Numbered from the stretch's first letter, positions 1-9,032 are shown. The stretch is DNA of 64,000 nt from Clostridium carboxidivorans P7 (GCF_001038625.1 NZ_CP011803.1:1984001-2048000), one strand, 5' to 3'. Numbers and translations: made by a program. Notes: generated from the sequence alone by a model not told the origin.

Positions 1-13
1 TAATTTATAGCTC

Positions 14-757
14 TTATTTAATATCTGATTTGTTAAATACATAAATACCTACTATTGTAGTTATAACTATAATCAATAATGATATAATCATTGCTTGTAA
101 AATTTCAGCTGTTGCAGCTTTATCTGATAGCACAATACCTGGTTGTGCAAATATACTTTTATAAAAAATCCATTCCAATGACGGTTTTTGAACAGATATT
201 AAATCAAAAGTTCTATTAATAAAATCTAAAAATACAATTATAGTAATAGTAACATTAGCATTTCTAGATATAAATGCTATTAACACAGAAATGCTTCCTA
301 TAGCTGTGTATATAATTAATATCATTAAAAACAATTTTATTAAAAATTCCATAGAATAAAAGTTAAATATTTCTCCATATCCATTTACTTTTGTATTTAT
401 AGAAGATAATATTAATGCTGGTATAAACGTGATAACTATAATACCTATGTAATAAACTATACTTTTTGATACAAAAATATTAATTCTTTTATGTCCATAG
501 GAAATTAAATTTTTAATATATCCTGAAGTAAACTCTGTAACTATATAGTCAGAAGCAAAAATTCCTATTAAAATGTCTAAGGCTAATGAACTTTGTGCTG
601 AAAGTATAAATGTAAATGCTTGTTTTCCACTCATCAATTTAAAATTTTCTGAAAATGCATAAACTACAATACCTTGAAGTAAATTTAAAAACATAGTTAA
701 ATAAAACATTTTTGAAGTTTTTAATTTATAAAATTCTACCTTCAACAAATTAGACAT
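14..757 (-). CDS. ABC-2 type transporter permease
   Basis: A 247-residue membrane protein with about six hydrophobic segments (near residues 17-35, 55-75, 98-120, 138-165, 168-182 and 222-242), the usual ABC-2 permease layout. The ATG follows a clear GGAGGT site and overlaps the end of the upstream ATPase gene by 8 bases, so the two are translationally coupled and probably form one exporter. Its start (MSNLLKVEF) resembles the starts of the two permeases encoded at 1.8-3.3 kb, suggesting duplicated relatives. By family these are bacitracin/lantibiotic-type exporters acting at the plasma membrane; the substrate is unknown. The operon may continue beyond the left edge of the window. Confidence 0.85.
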   Translation of the reverse strand: MSNLLKVEFYKLKTSKMFYLTMFLNLLQGIVVYAFSENFKLMSGKQAFTFILSAQSSLALDILIGIFASDYIVTEFTSGYIKNLISYGHKRINIFVSKSIVYYIGIIVITFIPALILSSINTKVNGYGEIFNFYSMEFLIKLFLMILIIYTAIGSISVLIAFISRNANVTITIIVFLDFINRTFDLISVQKPSLEWIFYKSIFAQPGIVLSDKAATAEILQAMIISLLIIVITTIVGIYVFNKSDIK

Positions 758-1673
758 TTTCTAAACCTCCTATAACTTCAGAAAAATATGTTTCTAAATC
801 TTCCCCCATGGGCATTATTTGTTCTACTGTAACTCCTTCTTTTACAAGAATCTCTGTTACTTTTCCTGATTCCTCTATATAATCATATAATTTAATAACA
901 TTGCCAGGAAAAACATTATAATTTAATGTGTTCAATTTCTTATTTAGTATGACAGCAGCATTAGCGGAATTATCAACTTTAATATGAATAAATTTTTTAC
1001 ATCTATCATTTAATTCATCTATAGTTATTTCTTCTATTAGTTTGCCTTTATGAATTATTCCATAATGATTTGCAATATGATAAAGTTCTCCTAATATATG
1101 ACTGGAAATAAGCATTGTAACTCCATATTCTTCATTTAATCTCTTTAATAATTCACGAATTTCAATTATTCTAATTGGATCTAAAGCATTAATAGGTTCA
1201 TCTAAAATTAAAAATTCTGGTTCACCAAGTAATGCCATTGCTATTCCTAATATCTGTTTAGTTCCTAAAGACAATGTTTTTACTTTTTTATCCTTTATGT
1301 CATTTAATCCTACCATATTTAGTACTTTTTCTATGCAATCTTCTCCTGGTATACCCTTTTGAATTCTATTAATATGAATATTTTCATAAGCCGTTTTATT
1401 TTCATAAAGTGCTGGAGTCTCTATAATAGCACCTATTCTTTTTCTACTATTCTCTATTTTATCTTTTTCATGTTCACCAAATAGTTCAACGCTGCCACTA
1501 TCTTCTGACACAAGTCCTGTTATAATTCTTATTAATGTGCTTTTTCCTGCTCCATTCAACCCAATAAGGCCATATATTTGTCCCTTTTTTATTGTCATAT
1601 TTACATTATCAAGCACATTAATATTTTTATATTTTTTAGTGACCTTACTAATCTTCAAAATTGAACTATTCAT
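750..1673 (-). CDS. ABC transporter ATP-binding protein, BcrA/LanF type
   Basis: A 307-residue ATPase with Walker A (GLNGAGKST), a variant signature (LSLGTKQ), Walker B (FLILDEP) and an H-loop (ISSH), followed by a roughly 90-residue C-terminal extension typical of bacitracin/lantibiotic exporter ATPases. The frame is open to a GTG at 1691, but GAGGAA lies 9 bases before the ATG at 1673 and would be inside the longer form, so 1673 is preferred. It energises the permease encoded just downstream, which overlaps it by 8 bases. A good promoter sits in the gap before it, so it can be transcribed apart from the first exporter set. Confidence 0.88.
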   Translation of the reverse strand: MNSSILKISKVTKKYKNINVLDNVNMTIKKGQIYGLIGLNGAGKSTLIRIITGLVSEDSGSVELFGEHEKDKIENSRKRIGAIIETPALYENKTAYENIHINRIQKGIPGEDCIEKVLNMVGLNDIKDKKVKTLSLGTKQILGIAMALLGEPEFLILDEPINALDPIRIIEIRELLKRLNEEYGVTMLISSHILGELYHIANHYGIIHKGKLIEEITIDELNDRCKKFIHIKVDNSANAAVILNKKLNTLNYNVFPGNVIKLYDYIEESGKVTEILVKEGVTVEQIMPMGEDLETYFSEVIGGLENV

Positions 1674-1752
1674 GCTATAAGATTCCTCCACAAATTTTCT
1701 AGTTTTATAAATACACTATTACTAATCTATCTTTTACCTGACCAACATAAAA

Positions 1753-1780
1753 ATTATACCACTTGTTTGTTATTACTCAA
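1753..1780 (-). promoter_or_regulatory. Sigma-A type promoter for the second ABC exporter pair
   Basis: On the minus strand TTGAGT (1775-1780) and TATAAT (1753-1758) are separated by 16 bases, about 80 bases before the ATPase start at 1673. It lies in the only sizeable gap within the exporter cluster. No CTTAAG repeats are seen here. Confidence 0.6.
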
Positions 1781-1812
1781 TGAATATTTTTTAATTTATA
1801 ATCTACCAACAT

Positions 1813-2499
1813 TTATATATCTTTTCTATTAATTACAGCACAAGCTGCTATTAAAAATAATACTCCACAGCATATCATAATAACAGATTGATTGGTAGTA
1901 TATCCTCCACTATAAAATCCAGTATTAGCTATATAAAAAGGCAAACTTCTTATAACATGCTTTACAGCTTCACTTCTACCAGATCCTAACGCTTGGTTTA
2001 AAAGTGCCAACATCAAATCAAAGTATAATACATAACCTATAATTCCAACAAGTAAAAAATTAGAGGTAAAAACTGAAATCAACAATTCAAAAGTACCTAA
2101 AGTAAATGCATAAACAATAAATACATATAAATTATTAAGCAGCATTTTTGAATTAAAAGTATTACAGGCAATTGATAAAATTTCATAAAATGCAAAACAT
2201 ACTATAGCTGCAATTATAAAGCTGCTCAATTTGGAAAGCATTATTTCTATTCTGCTGAATACACCTGTAAATATCATCTTATCTGTTTTATTTGAAAATT
2301 CTTGTGTTAATGAAAAGCTGAAAATAACTAAAAGTATATATGATATTATCTGCAGCATCATTTTAGGCATTGCTTGCACTTCACCTTTTGCACAAATTAA
2401 AAACAAAATACAAGCTACAGCAAATAAACAAATTAATAAATTCTTAAAAAACCCTTTTTTTCTTATATCCAATGTAATAATCTTTAAAACTCGTTCCAA
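1813..2499 (-). CDS. ABC-2 type transporter permease
   Basis: A 228-residue hydrophobic protein with about six membrane segments. The frame opens at a GTG at 2508, but that codon sits inside the AGGAGAAGGTGAT ribosome site. The TTG at 2499 is better spaced and gives MERVLKI, matching the N-termini of the other two permeases (MHKLLKM, MSNLLKV), so 2499 is preferred. It starts 18 bases after the preceding permease and, with it and the ATPase at 3251-4162, makes a three-gene LanF-E-G-like exporter. Function as a peptide or antibiotic exporter is inferred from architecture only. Confidence 0.8.
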   Translation of the reverse strand: MERVLKIITLDIRKKGFFKNLLICLFAVACILFLICAKGEVQAMPKMMLQIISYILLVIFSFSLTQEFSNKTDKMIFTGVFSRIEIMLSKLSSFIIAAIVCFAFYEILSIACNTFNSKMLLNNLYVFIVYAFTLGTFELLISVFTSNFLLVGIIGYVLYFDLMLALLNQALGSGRSEAVKHVIRSLPFYIANTGFYSGGYTTNQSVIMICCGVLFLIAACAVINRKDI

Positions 2500-2517
2500 A
2501 ATAATCACCTTCTCCTA

Positions 2518-3258
2518 TTACTTAATTTCTCTTTTGCTAATAATGAGTGTAGACAGAGTACAAAATATCACTGCCCAAATTATATTTATTAGTACTGATT
2601 GCATACTAAAACATCCTTGCATTAATGCTATTGTATTATAAAATGGTGTTTTCATATAAGTAGAAAATTTACTTATTAATTCTGGATGATTTCCAATTAT
2701 AACTGTAATAGCTGAACTATAAAAATTTATCAAACTAAGTATCATTATAAAAAATAAAATTAATTTGCTTTCACTAAATACTATAGAAATTATCAAAAGC
2801 ATAAGAGCTCCCATGGAAAATGCTATAATAATATAAGTGATAAATAGTTGTAGATGATTAAATGCTAAAAAGCCATTGATTCCTATCTTCTTATACAAAA
2901 TAAGTGATGCTAATATATTATTCACTTCAACTATTATAGAGAAAATAATTCCCCATATGATTAAACCTATTGATTTTGAAATCATTATTTCTGTTCTACT
3001 AAAAACCCCTGTAAAAACAGTTTTAATACAATTAGATTTTATATCATTTCTTAAAATCGAAACCGCTGCATACAATATCATTACATACAAAAAACGTCCA
3101 AATTCAAAATCATAACCCTCAAGTTCATATAATGGTGGATGTACAAAACAAATCCATAACATTGAATAAGCAAAAGCTGCAATTATTCCTAACAAAAACT
3201 CTTTTGAATATGCTGTATTTTTAACATTAAGCCAGGACATTTTTAATAGTTTATGCAT
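2518..3258 (-). CDS. ABC-2 type transporter permease
   Basis: A 246-residue protein with about six hydrophobic segments and the internal SNCIKTVFTGVFSRTEIMISK stretch shared in kind with the next permease (NKTDKMIFTGVFSRIEIMLSK), so the two are paralogues, as LanE and LanG are. The start overlaps the stop of the upstream ATPase gene by 8 bases, indicating translational coupling. Likely the membrane partner of that ATPase in an exporter protecting the envelope against an antimicrobial compound; the substrate cannot be read from sequence. Confidence 0.83.
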   Translation of the reverse strand: MHKLLKMSWLNVKNTAYSKEFLLGIIAAFAYSMLWICFVHPPLYELEGYDFEFGRFLYVMILYAAVSILRNDIKSNCIKTVFTGVFSRTEIMISKSIGLIIWGIIFSIIVEVNNILASLILYKKIGINGFLAFNHLQLFITYIIIAFSMGALMLLIISIVFSESKLILFFIMILSLINFYSSAITVIIGNHPELISKFSTYMKTPFYNTIALMQGCFSMQSVLINIIWAVIFCTLSTLIISKREIK

Positions 3259-4162
3259 TCTTTTCCACCCCCATAGTTTTTAAGTATTTTTCTTCTAAGC
3301 TTTCTTTTATTTCATATACACCTCTAAGTGGTATGTTTTCTTTGCCTATACTTGAAATTAAATTTTCTAGTTCATTAATCTTTAATTGAGCTTCAAGTTT
3401 ATCTTCACTTAGTACTTTGTACTCCAAATTTTTACCATTAAAAAATTTCTTTAATTCTTCTAATTTACTTGTTACAAAAGCAACAAGTGCAGTATCTTTT
3501 TCACTTTTCTTTAAACTTTCAACCTTAATTATTTTTCCCTGCTGTATAAATGCAACCTTATCACACATTAGCTCTATTTCAGAAAGAATATGACTGGATA
3601 TAAGCACTGTTGTATGCTTTTCCTTTGCTATATATTTTATAAACTCTCTAAGCTGAGGTACTATAGCAGGATCTAGTCCATTAGTTGGCTCATCTAATAT
3701 TAATATAGGTGGATATGATAAAACTGCCTGAGCTATTCCAATTCTTTGTTTCATTCCTAAAGAATAATTTTTTGCTTTCTTATTTACATAGCTTTCAATG
3801 CCTAACCTTTTAACTATTTCATTAATTTCTCCTTTATCTTTAAGTCCGGATATTTCAGAAAAAAATAATAAGTTTTCATACCCTGTTAATTCTGGATAAA
3901 AACCAGGTGTTTCTATTACACAACCTATCTGTTTTGTATCATGTCTTTTATTATTTTTTATATTTTCATCATTTATATAAACATCTCCATCATACTTTTT
4001 AATGAGCTTAGTAATAATTTTCATAAGTGTAGTCTTTCCCGCACCATTAGGTCCTATAAGACCAATAACTTCTCCTTCTTCCAGTGACAAACTAACATTA
4101 TCAAGAACTGTTTGTTTTCCATAAACCTTAGTTACATTATTAATTTTCAAAACTTCCTTCAT
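3251..4162 (-). CDS. ABC transporter ATP-binding protein, BcrA/LanF type
   Basis: A 303-residue ATPase with Walker A (GPNGAGKTT), signature YSLGMKQR, Walker B (ILILDEP) and ISSH H-loop, plus a roughly 90-residue C-terminal region as in BcrA-like proteins. The frame is open to 4195, but GGAGGA lies 8 bases before the ATG at 4162, which is chosen. It is first in an operon with two permeases (2518-3258 and 1813-2499). Upstream lie the CTTAAG direct repeats at 4267-4295 at the -35 position, suggesting activation by an OmpR-family response regulator. By family it powers export or removal of antimicrobial peptides. Confidence 0.88.
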   Translation of the reverse strand: MKEVLKINNVTKVYGKQTVLDNVSLSLEEGEVIGLIGPNGAGKTTLMKIITKLIKKYDGDVYINDENIKNNKRHDTKQIGCVIETPGFYPELTGYENLLFFSEISGLKDKGEINEIVKRLGIESYVNKKAKNYSLGMKQRIGIAQAVLSYPPILILDEPTNGLDPAIVPQLREFIKYIAKEKHTTVLISSHILSEIELMCDKVAFIQQGKIIKVESLKKSEKDTALVAFVTSKLEELKKFFNGKNLEYKVLSEDKLEAQLKINELENLISSIGKENIPLRGVYEIKESLEEKYLKTMGVEKNA

Positions 4163-4266
4163 AAAAAATCTCCTCCAAAATCTATATTTAGACAAATGTA
4201 TTAACTACTTTGTCTCCATCTCAACTAACCTGTTGATATCATTGTATAATTCTGCATATAAGAAAA

Positions 4267-4295
4267 CTTAAAGAACTCCTTAAGAAAACCTTAAG
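4267..4295 (-). promoter_or_regulatory. TTAAG direct-repeat operator before the ABC exporter operon
   Basis: Read on the minus strand, CTTAAG (4290-4295), CTTAAG (4279-4284) and TTTAAG (4267-4272) lie 11-12 bases apart. The last copy is 18 bases from a TATACA hexamer (4243-4248) that can serve as -10, so the repeats sit where a -35 box would be. The 32 bases from 4267 to 4298 are identical to 7605-7636. Tandem half-sites one helical turn apart are typical of OmpR/PhoB-family regulators. Confidence 0.7.
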
Positions 4296-4311
4296 TTTTA
4301 ATATTAGACAC

Positions 4312-4338
4312 AAAAAATAGCTGCATTTCTGCAGCTAT
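4312..4338 (-). terminator. Rho-independent terminator of the serine hydrolase gene
   Basis: On the minus strand a perfect 9-base stem, ATAGCTGCA with TGCAGCTAT around a 4-base loop, is followed by a run of T. The stem overlaps the gene's stop codon. Confidence 0.85.
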
Positions 4339-5825
4339 CTTTGTACTTGTTCTTTAGATTTTCTAGAGTATACATCAAAAATCATTATGGATTTAAAAAT
4401 ACCTATTATAAATAGTACTATGGAAACTAATATAAGAAAAAGAGAAATATCTGGTGAAAAAATAATAAGAGCTTTCCATGTAGCACCAGTCATGGCAGGT
4501 CCTTTTAAAACTAAAGTAATTGGCAATATTATATTTATGATTAGAGTAAAAATCATGTTAAAAATAAATCTAATATTACTCTTTAAAATCCTCTTTTTAA
4601 AGCTTCTAAGTCTTACAGCTGATATTACCACCAAAACTGCTATAATAACATAAACCATGTCTATTATTAGTAAAATAGTACCTACATTTTGGGATGCAGA
4701 AGGTTTTTCATTAATTGCAATTTTTAGAGCACCTGGAGCAATCTGACCTGCAGTTATAAAACCTCCTACATCATCCATTTCAATTACTGCAACTTTTTCC
4801 TCAGGTATAATAACAGCATGAGCATGGTAATTAGATGTTTCTCCTGTATGTTCAATGAGATCAATTTTACCTTTTTTAAAATTTACTCCCCATCCCATAG
4901 CATATTTAACTTCGTCCGCATCTGTACCCATAGGAACAAGAGTTTTAACTGAAGGTGTTAGAAGAGTTTTAATCCCTTCAGAGGATAGTATTGATATATC
5001 TTTATATTTTCCATCACACATAATTGCAGACAAATAATGGCACATATCCTCTGCACAGCTTATTATATGTCCACTTGGTGCATTACCTTCGAAATAAGGT
5101 AAATCTGCTTTAATTGGAAAACCAAACCAGGTCCTATACCCAGCCGCAAGCTCATTTTGCATAGCTTCTTTTTTTGAAACATAACTGTGTTTCATTTCAA
5201 GTGGTATAAAAACATTCCTTTCTATATATTCTTTGTAGGATTGTCCCGAAACTACCTGTACGATTTCACCCAATATATTATAATTTGCATTTGAATATAG
5301 AAACTCAGTTCCCGGAGGATTTACAAGCTTTAAGTTATTCAACTTTTCTTTTACTACCTGTTCAATTGTAGCATCAGCTTTTGCATCATTATCATAAAAA
5401 GGTGGTACACCACTATTTTGATTTAAAAGCTGCCTCACAGTTATTACTGCAGACTGGTTTTTGTAATAAGCTTTAAACCAAGGTAAATATTTATTAACAG
5501 GAGTATCCAGATTAATTAACCCCTTTTCTTTAAGCTGCATTACTGCAAGGGCAGTAATTGATTTAGATACTGAACCAATTTCAAAAGGTGTCTGTCCTGT
5601 TACACTTTTTCCTGTATCCGCATTTCCATAACCTTTTATATAAACAATCTTATTATCTTTTACAATTCCTATTGAAAGTCCTTTTATATGAGCCTGCTTC
5701 ATTTGATCTGTAACATAATTATCAATTTTGTCACTACTTATAGCAGAACAATTTAAAGGTAAAACACCAACTAAAATTAAACTCATTAGTAAACCTACAA
5801 TAGTTTTTTTTATACATTTGATCAT
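4335..5825 (-). CDS. Membrane serine hydrolase, class C beta-lactamase/PBP-like fold
   Basis: A 496-residue protein with an N-terminal signal or anchor (about residues 8-28), a beta-lactamase-family (PF00144) domain to about residue 370, and three or more hydrophobic segments in the last 120 residues. The three active-site motifs are present: Ser85-Val-Ser-Lys88, Tyr177-Ser-Asn179 and His326-Thr-Gly328. The catalytic domain should face outside. The family includes D-aminopeptidases, esterases and penicillin-binding-like proteins; the real substrate is unknown and beta-lactam resistance should not be assumed. CTTAA repeats lie at 6081-6108, about 260 bases upstream, as before the neighbouring exporter and esterase-like genes. 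The ribosome site is weak. Confidence 0.85.
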   Translation of the reverse strand: MIKCIKKTIVGLLMSLILVGVLPLNCSAISSDKIDNYVTDQMKQAHIKGLSIGIVKDNKIVYIKGYGNADTGKSVTGQTPFEIGSVSKSITALAVMQLKEKGLINLDTPVNKYLPWFKAYYKNQSAVITVRQLLNQNSGVPPFYDNDAKADATIEQVVKEKLNNLKLVNPPGTEFLYSNANYNILGEIVQVVSGQSYKEYIERNVFIPLEMKHSYVSKKEAMQNELAAGYRTWFGFPIKADLPYFEGNAPSGHIISCAEDMCHYLSAIMCDGKYKDISILSSEGIKTLLTPSVKTLVPMGTDADEVKYAMGWGVNFKKGKIDLIEHTGETSNYHAHAVIIPEEKVAVIEMDDVGGFITAGQIAPGALKIAINEKPSASQNVGTILLIIDMVYVIIAVLVVISAVRLRSFKKRILKSNIRFIFNMIFTLIINIILPITLVLKGPAMTGATWKALIIFSPDISLFLILVSIVLFIIGIFKSIMIFDVYSRKSKEQVQR

Positions 5826-6080
5826 AATATAAAAACCTTGCTTTCTTAATATTTTTAGATATTCTATTTACATATATAGTGCAATATTATAAATCTAATG
5901 TTCAATAAATTGGATACATTTGTAGTTTGTCTTCAACTATGCTTTAAACTATATACTTCTTTACATCTCTAATCTGTATTATATTCATAAAAATTTCCTC
6001 CTTATATTACCTTGTAAGATTTCTTACAGTCTCTTAAATTTAACTTCAATTAGATTGTACTTGTATGGTATTAATTTAGA

Positions 6081-6108
6081 TTTAAAATCATCTTAAATTC
6101 ATCTTAAG
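6081..6108 (-). promoter_or_regulatory. TTAAG direct-repeat operator upstream of the serine hydrolase
   Basis: The 382-base gap between 5825 and 6208 holds three repeats with exact 11-base spacing: TTTAA at 6081, CTTAA at 6092 and CTTAA at 6103 (minus strand: CTTAAG, TTTAAG, TTTAAA). A further CTTAA is at 6118. Minus-strand -10-like hexamers (TACAAG, TACAAT) lie roughly 15-21 bases beyond the last repeat. The rest of the gap shows only the terminator at 6149-6192 and a long AT-rich leader. Confidence 0.55.
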
Positions 6109-6148
6109 TTTTCTTTACTTAAACTCTTTAAACTCAATTAATTACATA

Positions 6149-6192
6149 AAAAAAGATAGCAAAACCTTATCAAAAGTCTTACTATCTTTTTT
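6149..6192 (-). terminator. Terminator of the erythromycin-esterase-like gene
   Basis: AAAAAAGATAG and CTATCTTTTTT form an 11-base stem with a 22-base loop just after the stop codon at 6208. A T run follows on the minus strand. Confidence 0.7.
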
Positions 6193-6207
6193 GAATTCAT
6201 TTTCTAG

Positions 6208-7536
6208 CTAATTAATTGCCTTAGACTGCGATATATTGTCTATAAATATCATTCCATCATAAGAATTTAAAGGAACTTGTGGTGCATAGGACCCAATAGG
6301 ATTATATTTTGAATATTCAGCACCAATAGCATGTATTAACTTTAAGTCTGATAACCACTGCTTTATACCTTTATCTTGAGCTGCAGAATTAAAATCCATA
6401 AAGTATAAAGGTATATTTAAATTATGAAGATTATGAGCAAATGTAAAAGATGAAGAATTTTTTATAGTAAATTCCTTAATGTGCGCACTTTTGCTGTTGC
6501 TAATTGGGTATGCTCTAAAATTTCCTTTATAAAATTCCATTCCTATAACATACATATCATCATTAAACATCTTTTTTAAATGTGATCCCATAGAAGTATA
6601 ATTTGGCATTTCTTTAGTTACATGTCCATTATGTGCCCAAAGCATGATTTTATCATTTCCAAACTGTTTTTCATAATCTAAAATCCATTTAACATTTTCA
6701 GCCATATACTTATCTCTAGTATTAGTATACTCCATTCCAGCTTGGGATTTTACTTGCAAGCATTTATAGATATTGTTTAAATCTTGATAAGCCATTTTAT
6801 ATTCACTATCAGAAGACTTTGAAATATACTGTTCTTTATTTTTATCAAAATCACTTAATAATTCCTTAATATTGTTTTTTACACTTGCTAATTTGTCTTT
6901 TCCAAGTGAAGATACATTATCATCATTAAATTTGTTAAATACGCTTTCATATTTATTAATTGAATTACCATCCACTACTTTTAAATACTCTAAAACTTTT
7001 TCTTTTTCAATTTTTGTAGATTGAACATCAAAGCCATAAAATTTTATTTTTGTTTTATTATTATCATCTTTATTATAATTTCTCATCCACTCTATCATGC
7101 TGGATACTTCTTCAGTTTTCCATGTCCAGTATTTTAAAGCTTTAACAGCATCATTAACATTTCCTTTTCCATAAAGTATATAATCATTAACTACCTGCGC
7201 ATCTCCAAAACCTGCCTCCATAGCAAATAATCTATATCCCATTTTTATCACTAAAAATTCTAACATACGATGTTTCATTTGAAAGAATTCTTTTGTACCA
7301 TGTGTAGTTTCTCCTACAGATACAATTTTTTTATCTTTTAATACACTTTCAAGAGGTTTTAAATCTTCAAACCCACTTTCAGCTTTTACTGTTTTTAAAG
7401 GTATTACTTTATTTTTCAATACCTCAGCACGCTTTGATTCTGAAATTTTATTCATACCTAAAGTAGCAGCTGCAATTAAAATTAAAACTCCAAATATACA
7501 TATTAATACTTTCATTAATTTACTTTTTATTTTCAT
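6208..7536 (-). CDS. Erythromycin esterase-like protein, membrane-anchored
   Basis: A 442-residue protein with an uncleaved-looking N-terminal membrane segment (about residues 9-27), then an erythromycin-esterase family (PF05139) domain. Conserved acidic/histidine elements are visible: Gly-Glu76-Thr-Thr-His79-Gly, His89, Glu107 in AMEAGFGD, and AHNGHV near residue 303. In EreA/EreB this fold opens the macrolide lactone, but many family members have other unknown substrates, so macrolide resistance is not established. The domain is probably extracytoplasmic. The GAGGG site sets the start. Its promoter carries the same 32-base repeat operator as the ABC exporter operon, so co-regulation is likely. 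Confidence 0.83.
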   Translation of the reverse strand: MKIKSKLMKVLICIFGVLILIAAATLGMNKISESKRAEVLKNKVIPLKTVKAESGFEDLKPLESVLKDKKIVSVGETTHGTKEFFQMKHRMLEFLVIKMGYRLFAMEAGFGDAQVVNDYILYGKGNVNDAVKALKYWTWKTEEVSSMIEWMRNYNKDDNNKTKIKFYGFDVQSTKIEKEKVLEYLKVVDGNSINKYESVFNKFNDDNVSSLGKDKLASVKNNIKELLSDFDKNKEQYISKSSDSEYKMAYQDLNNIYKCLQVKSQAGMEYTNTRDKYMAENVKWILDYEKQFGNDKIMLWAHNGHVTKEMPNYTSMGSHLKKMFNDDMYVIGMEFYKGNFRAYPISNSKSAHIKEFTIKNSSSFTFAHNLHNLNIPLYFMDFNSAAQDKGIKQWLSDLKLIHAIGAEYSKYNPIGSYAPQVPLNSYDGMIFIDNISQSKAIN

Positions 7537-7604
7537 AATTTTCCCTCCTACAATAAATTAAATTAATAGCTTAAACTTATTCTATAAATTGGAACTAAAA
7601 AAAC

Positions 7605-7646
7605 CTTAAAGAACTCCTTAAGAAAACCTTAAGTTTGTCCTTTAAG
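7605..7646 (-). promoter_or_regulatory. TTAAG direct-repeat operator before the esterase-like gene
   Basis: Minus-strand copies are TTTAAG (7605-7610), CTTAAG (7617-7622), CTTAAG (7628-7633) and a looser CTTAAA (7641-7646). The first is 18 bases from a -10-like TATAGA (7581-7586), the same geometry as at the exporter promoter. Positions 7605-7636 are identical to 4267-4298. The site lies between divergent genes, so the redoxin could also be affected. Confidence 0.7.
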
Positions 7647-7744
7647 TTTATGACAGTTACTCATCCAACTAAGTATAATTTTTTATAATAAATTCTATTT
7701 GAGCATAGAATAATATATTATATCAAAAGAAAGGAGAAAAACTA

Positions 7745-8206
7745 ATGGAACTAATTAAATTAGGAAGTACTGCGCCAAACTTTTCATTAGAAGATAATCA
7801 TGATAAAATTATTAATTTATCAAATTATAGAGGTAAGAAAGTTTTGCTTTCCTGGCATCCACTTGCATGGACACCAGTTTGCACAGATCAAATGAGGTCC
7901 CTAGAAAATAACTGGGATAACCTTCAAAGTCTTAATACAATAGCATTTGGCCTTAGTGTTGATGCTCAACCTTGTAAAAAAGCATGGGCAACTGCTATTG
8001 TTCTTAATAATTTAAGTATTCTTTCAGATTTCTGGCCTCATGGAAAGGTTACACAGGATTATGGACTATTTATTCAAAATGATGGTATATCTGAAAGAGC
8101 CAACATTATAATAGATGAAAATGGAATTGTTAAATGGGTTAAAGTTTACCCTATGAGCCAACTACCTGACATAAATGAAGTTTTTCAAGCATTATCTAAT
8201 ATATAA
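7745..8206 (+). CDS. Peroxiredoxin/redoxin family protein
   Basis: A 153-residue thioredoxin-fold protein of the AhpC/TSA family, about normal length. The peroxidatic cysteine is Cys46 in WTPVCT, and Cys77 in AQPCKKAW could be the resolving cysteine. By family it reduces peroxides using a thioredoxin-like donor in the cytoplasm. The ribosome site (AAAGGAG) is good. It is transcribed divergently from the esterase-like gene and is followed by a hairpin at 8228-8258. The exact subclass (Bcp, AhpE or other) is uncertain. Confidence 0.88.
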   Translation: MELIKLGSTAPNFSLEDNHDKIINLSNYRGKKVLLSWHPLAWTPVCTDQMRSLENNWDNLQSLNTIAFGLSVDAQPCKKAWATAIVLNNLSILSDFWPHGKVTQDYGLFIQNDGISERANIIIDENGIVKWVKVYPMSQLPDINEVFQALSNI

Positions 8207-8227
8207 ATAACATATAATACGTAAACA

Positions 8228-8258
8228 TACTCATGCCTATACTAAATAAGCATGAGTA
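8228..8258 (+). terminator. Hairpin after the redoxin gene
   Basis: TACTCATGC pairs perfectly with GCATGAGTA across a 13-base loop. The following tract is only moderately T-rich. It lies between convergent genes. Confidence 0.55.
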
Positions 8259-8284
8259 CTTTCATTAAATTTACTATTTATTGT

Positions 8285-8980
8285 TTATATAATCTTATAC
8301 CCCATTCCCCATATGGTTTCTATATATTCTTCTTTTGGATTAGCCTTTTGCAACTTACTTCTTAAATTGCTCATATGGACATTTACCGTATTATCATCAC
8401 CAAGGTATTCTTCTCCCCACACGCTTTCAAATAAATTTGCCTTTGAAAATACCTTTTTAGGATGGGTTAAAAGCAGTTCAAGTATTTCAAACTCTCTTGC
8501 AGTAAAAGTTATATTTTTACCATTTACACAAACTTCTTTAGTTTCTTTATTTAAAACTATGTCTTTATAAGTTAAATTTTCATTTACACTAACATTATTA
8601 TTGCTAAATTTCATATACCTTCTTAAGTTTGAATAAACTCTAGCACATACTTCTTCTATATCAAAAGGCTTAGTAATATAATCATCTGCTCCTAAATTAA
8701 GCAATTCTATTTTATCCTTTTTATCAATTTTAGCTGAAATTACAATTACAGGCATTTGCTTAGTCTTTCTTATATTTTTAATCAATTCCTCTCCTGTAAT
8801 TCCAGGAAGCATTAAATCCAATATTACCAATTGAAAATCTTTAGCTTCAATATGCAACATAGCTTCTGTACCAGAATAAGCTTGTACTACACCGTATCCC
8901 TTTTTCTCCATTAGTCTTGCAAGTAAAGTATTTATACCATTATCATCTTCTACTATTAATATGTTAATATTTTCATTCAT
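8285..8980 (-). CDS. OmpR-family response regulator without a neighbouring kinase
   Basis: A 231-residue protein: receiver domain (residues 5-120) with the acidic pocket EDD near residues 11-13, phospho-acceptor Asp55 in LVILDLMLPG and the conserved TKPF lysine, then an OmpR/PhoB winged-helix domain (about 130-231) ending TIWGMGYKI. No sensor kinase is adjacent, so it is an orphan here. The GAGGG site fixes the start. A 10-base inverted repeat at 9004-9032, 24 bases upstream, could be an operator. It is one of two candidates for binding the CTTAAG repeats nearby; the other is encoded at 55778-56473. Confidence 0.93.
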   Translation of the reverse strand: MNENINILIVEDDNGINTLLARLMEKKGYGVVQAYSGTEAMLHIEAKDFQLVILDLMLPGITGEELIKNIRKTKQMPVIVISAKIDKKDKIELLNLGADDYITKPFDIEEVCARVYSNLRRYMKFSNNNVSVNENLTYKDIVLNKETKEVCVNGKNITFTAREFEILELLLTHPKKVFSKANLFESVWGEEYLGDDNTVNVHMSNLRSKLQKANPKEEYIETIWGMGYKII

Positions 8981-9003
8981 AGTTTAAACCCTCACATTAT
9001 ATA

Positions 9004-9032
9004 AAATATATGTAATATTATAACATATATTT
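9004..9032. promoter_or_regulatory. Inverted repeat upstream of the orphan response regulator
   Basis: AAATATATGT and ACATATATTT are perfect 10-base arms with a 9-base AT-only spacer, 24 bases before the regulator start. It is a candidate operator. AT-rich composition makes a chance palindrome possible. Confidence 0.35.

Noticed and set aside
14..4162. A lantibiotic or bacteriocin biosynthesis cluster
   Set aside because: Only exporter and immunity-like genes are present. I found no precursor peptide, modification enzyme or leader protease nearby.
4387..4653. Open frames antisense to membrane-protein genes, such as this one
   Set aside because: They are shadows of strongly supported genes on the opposite strand and lack ribosome sites; the same holds for the other antisense frames in the window.
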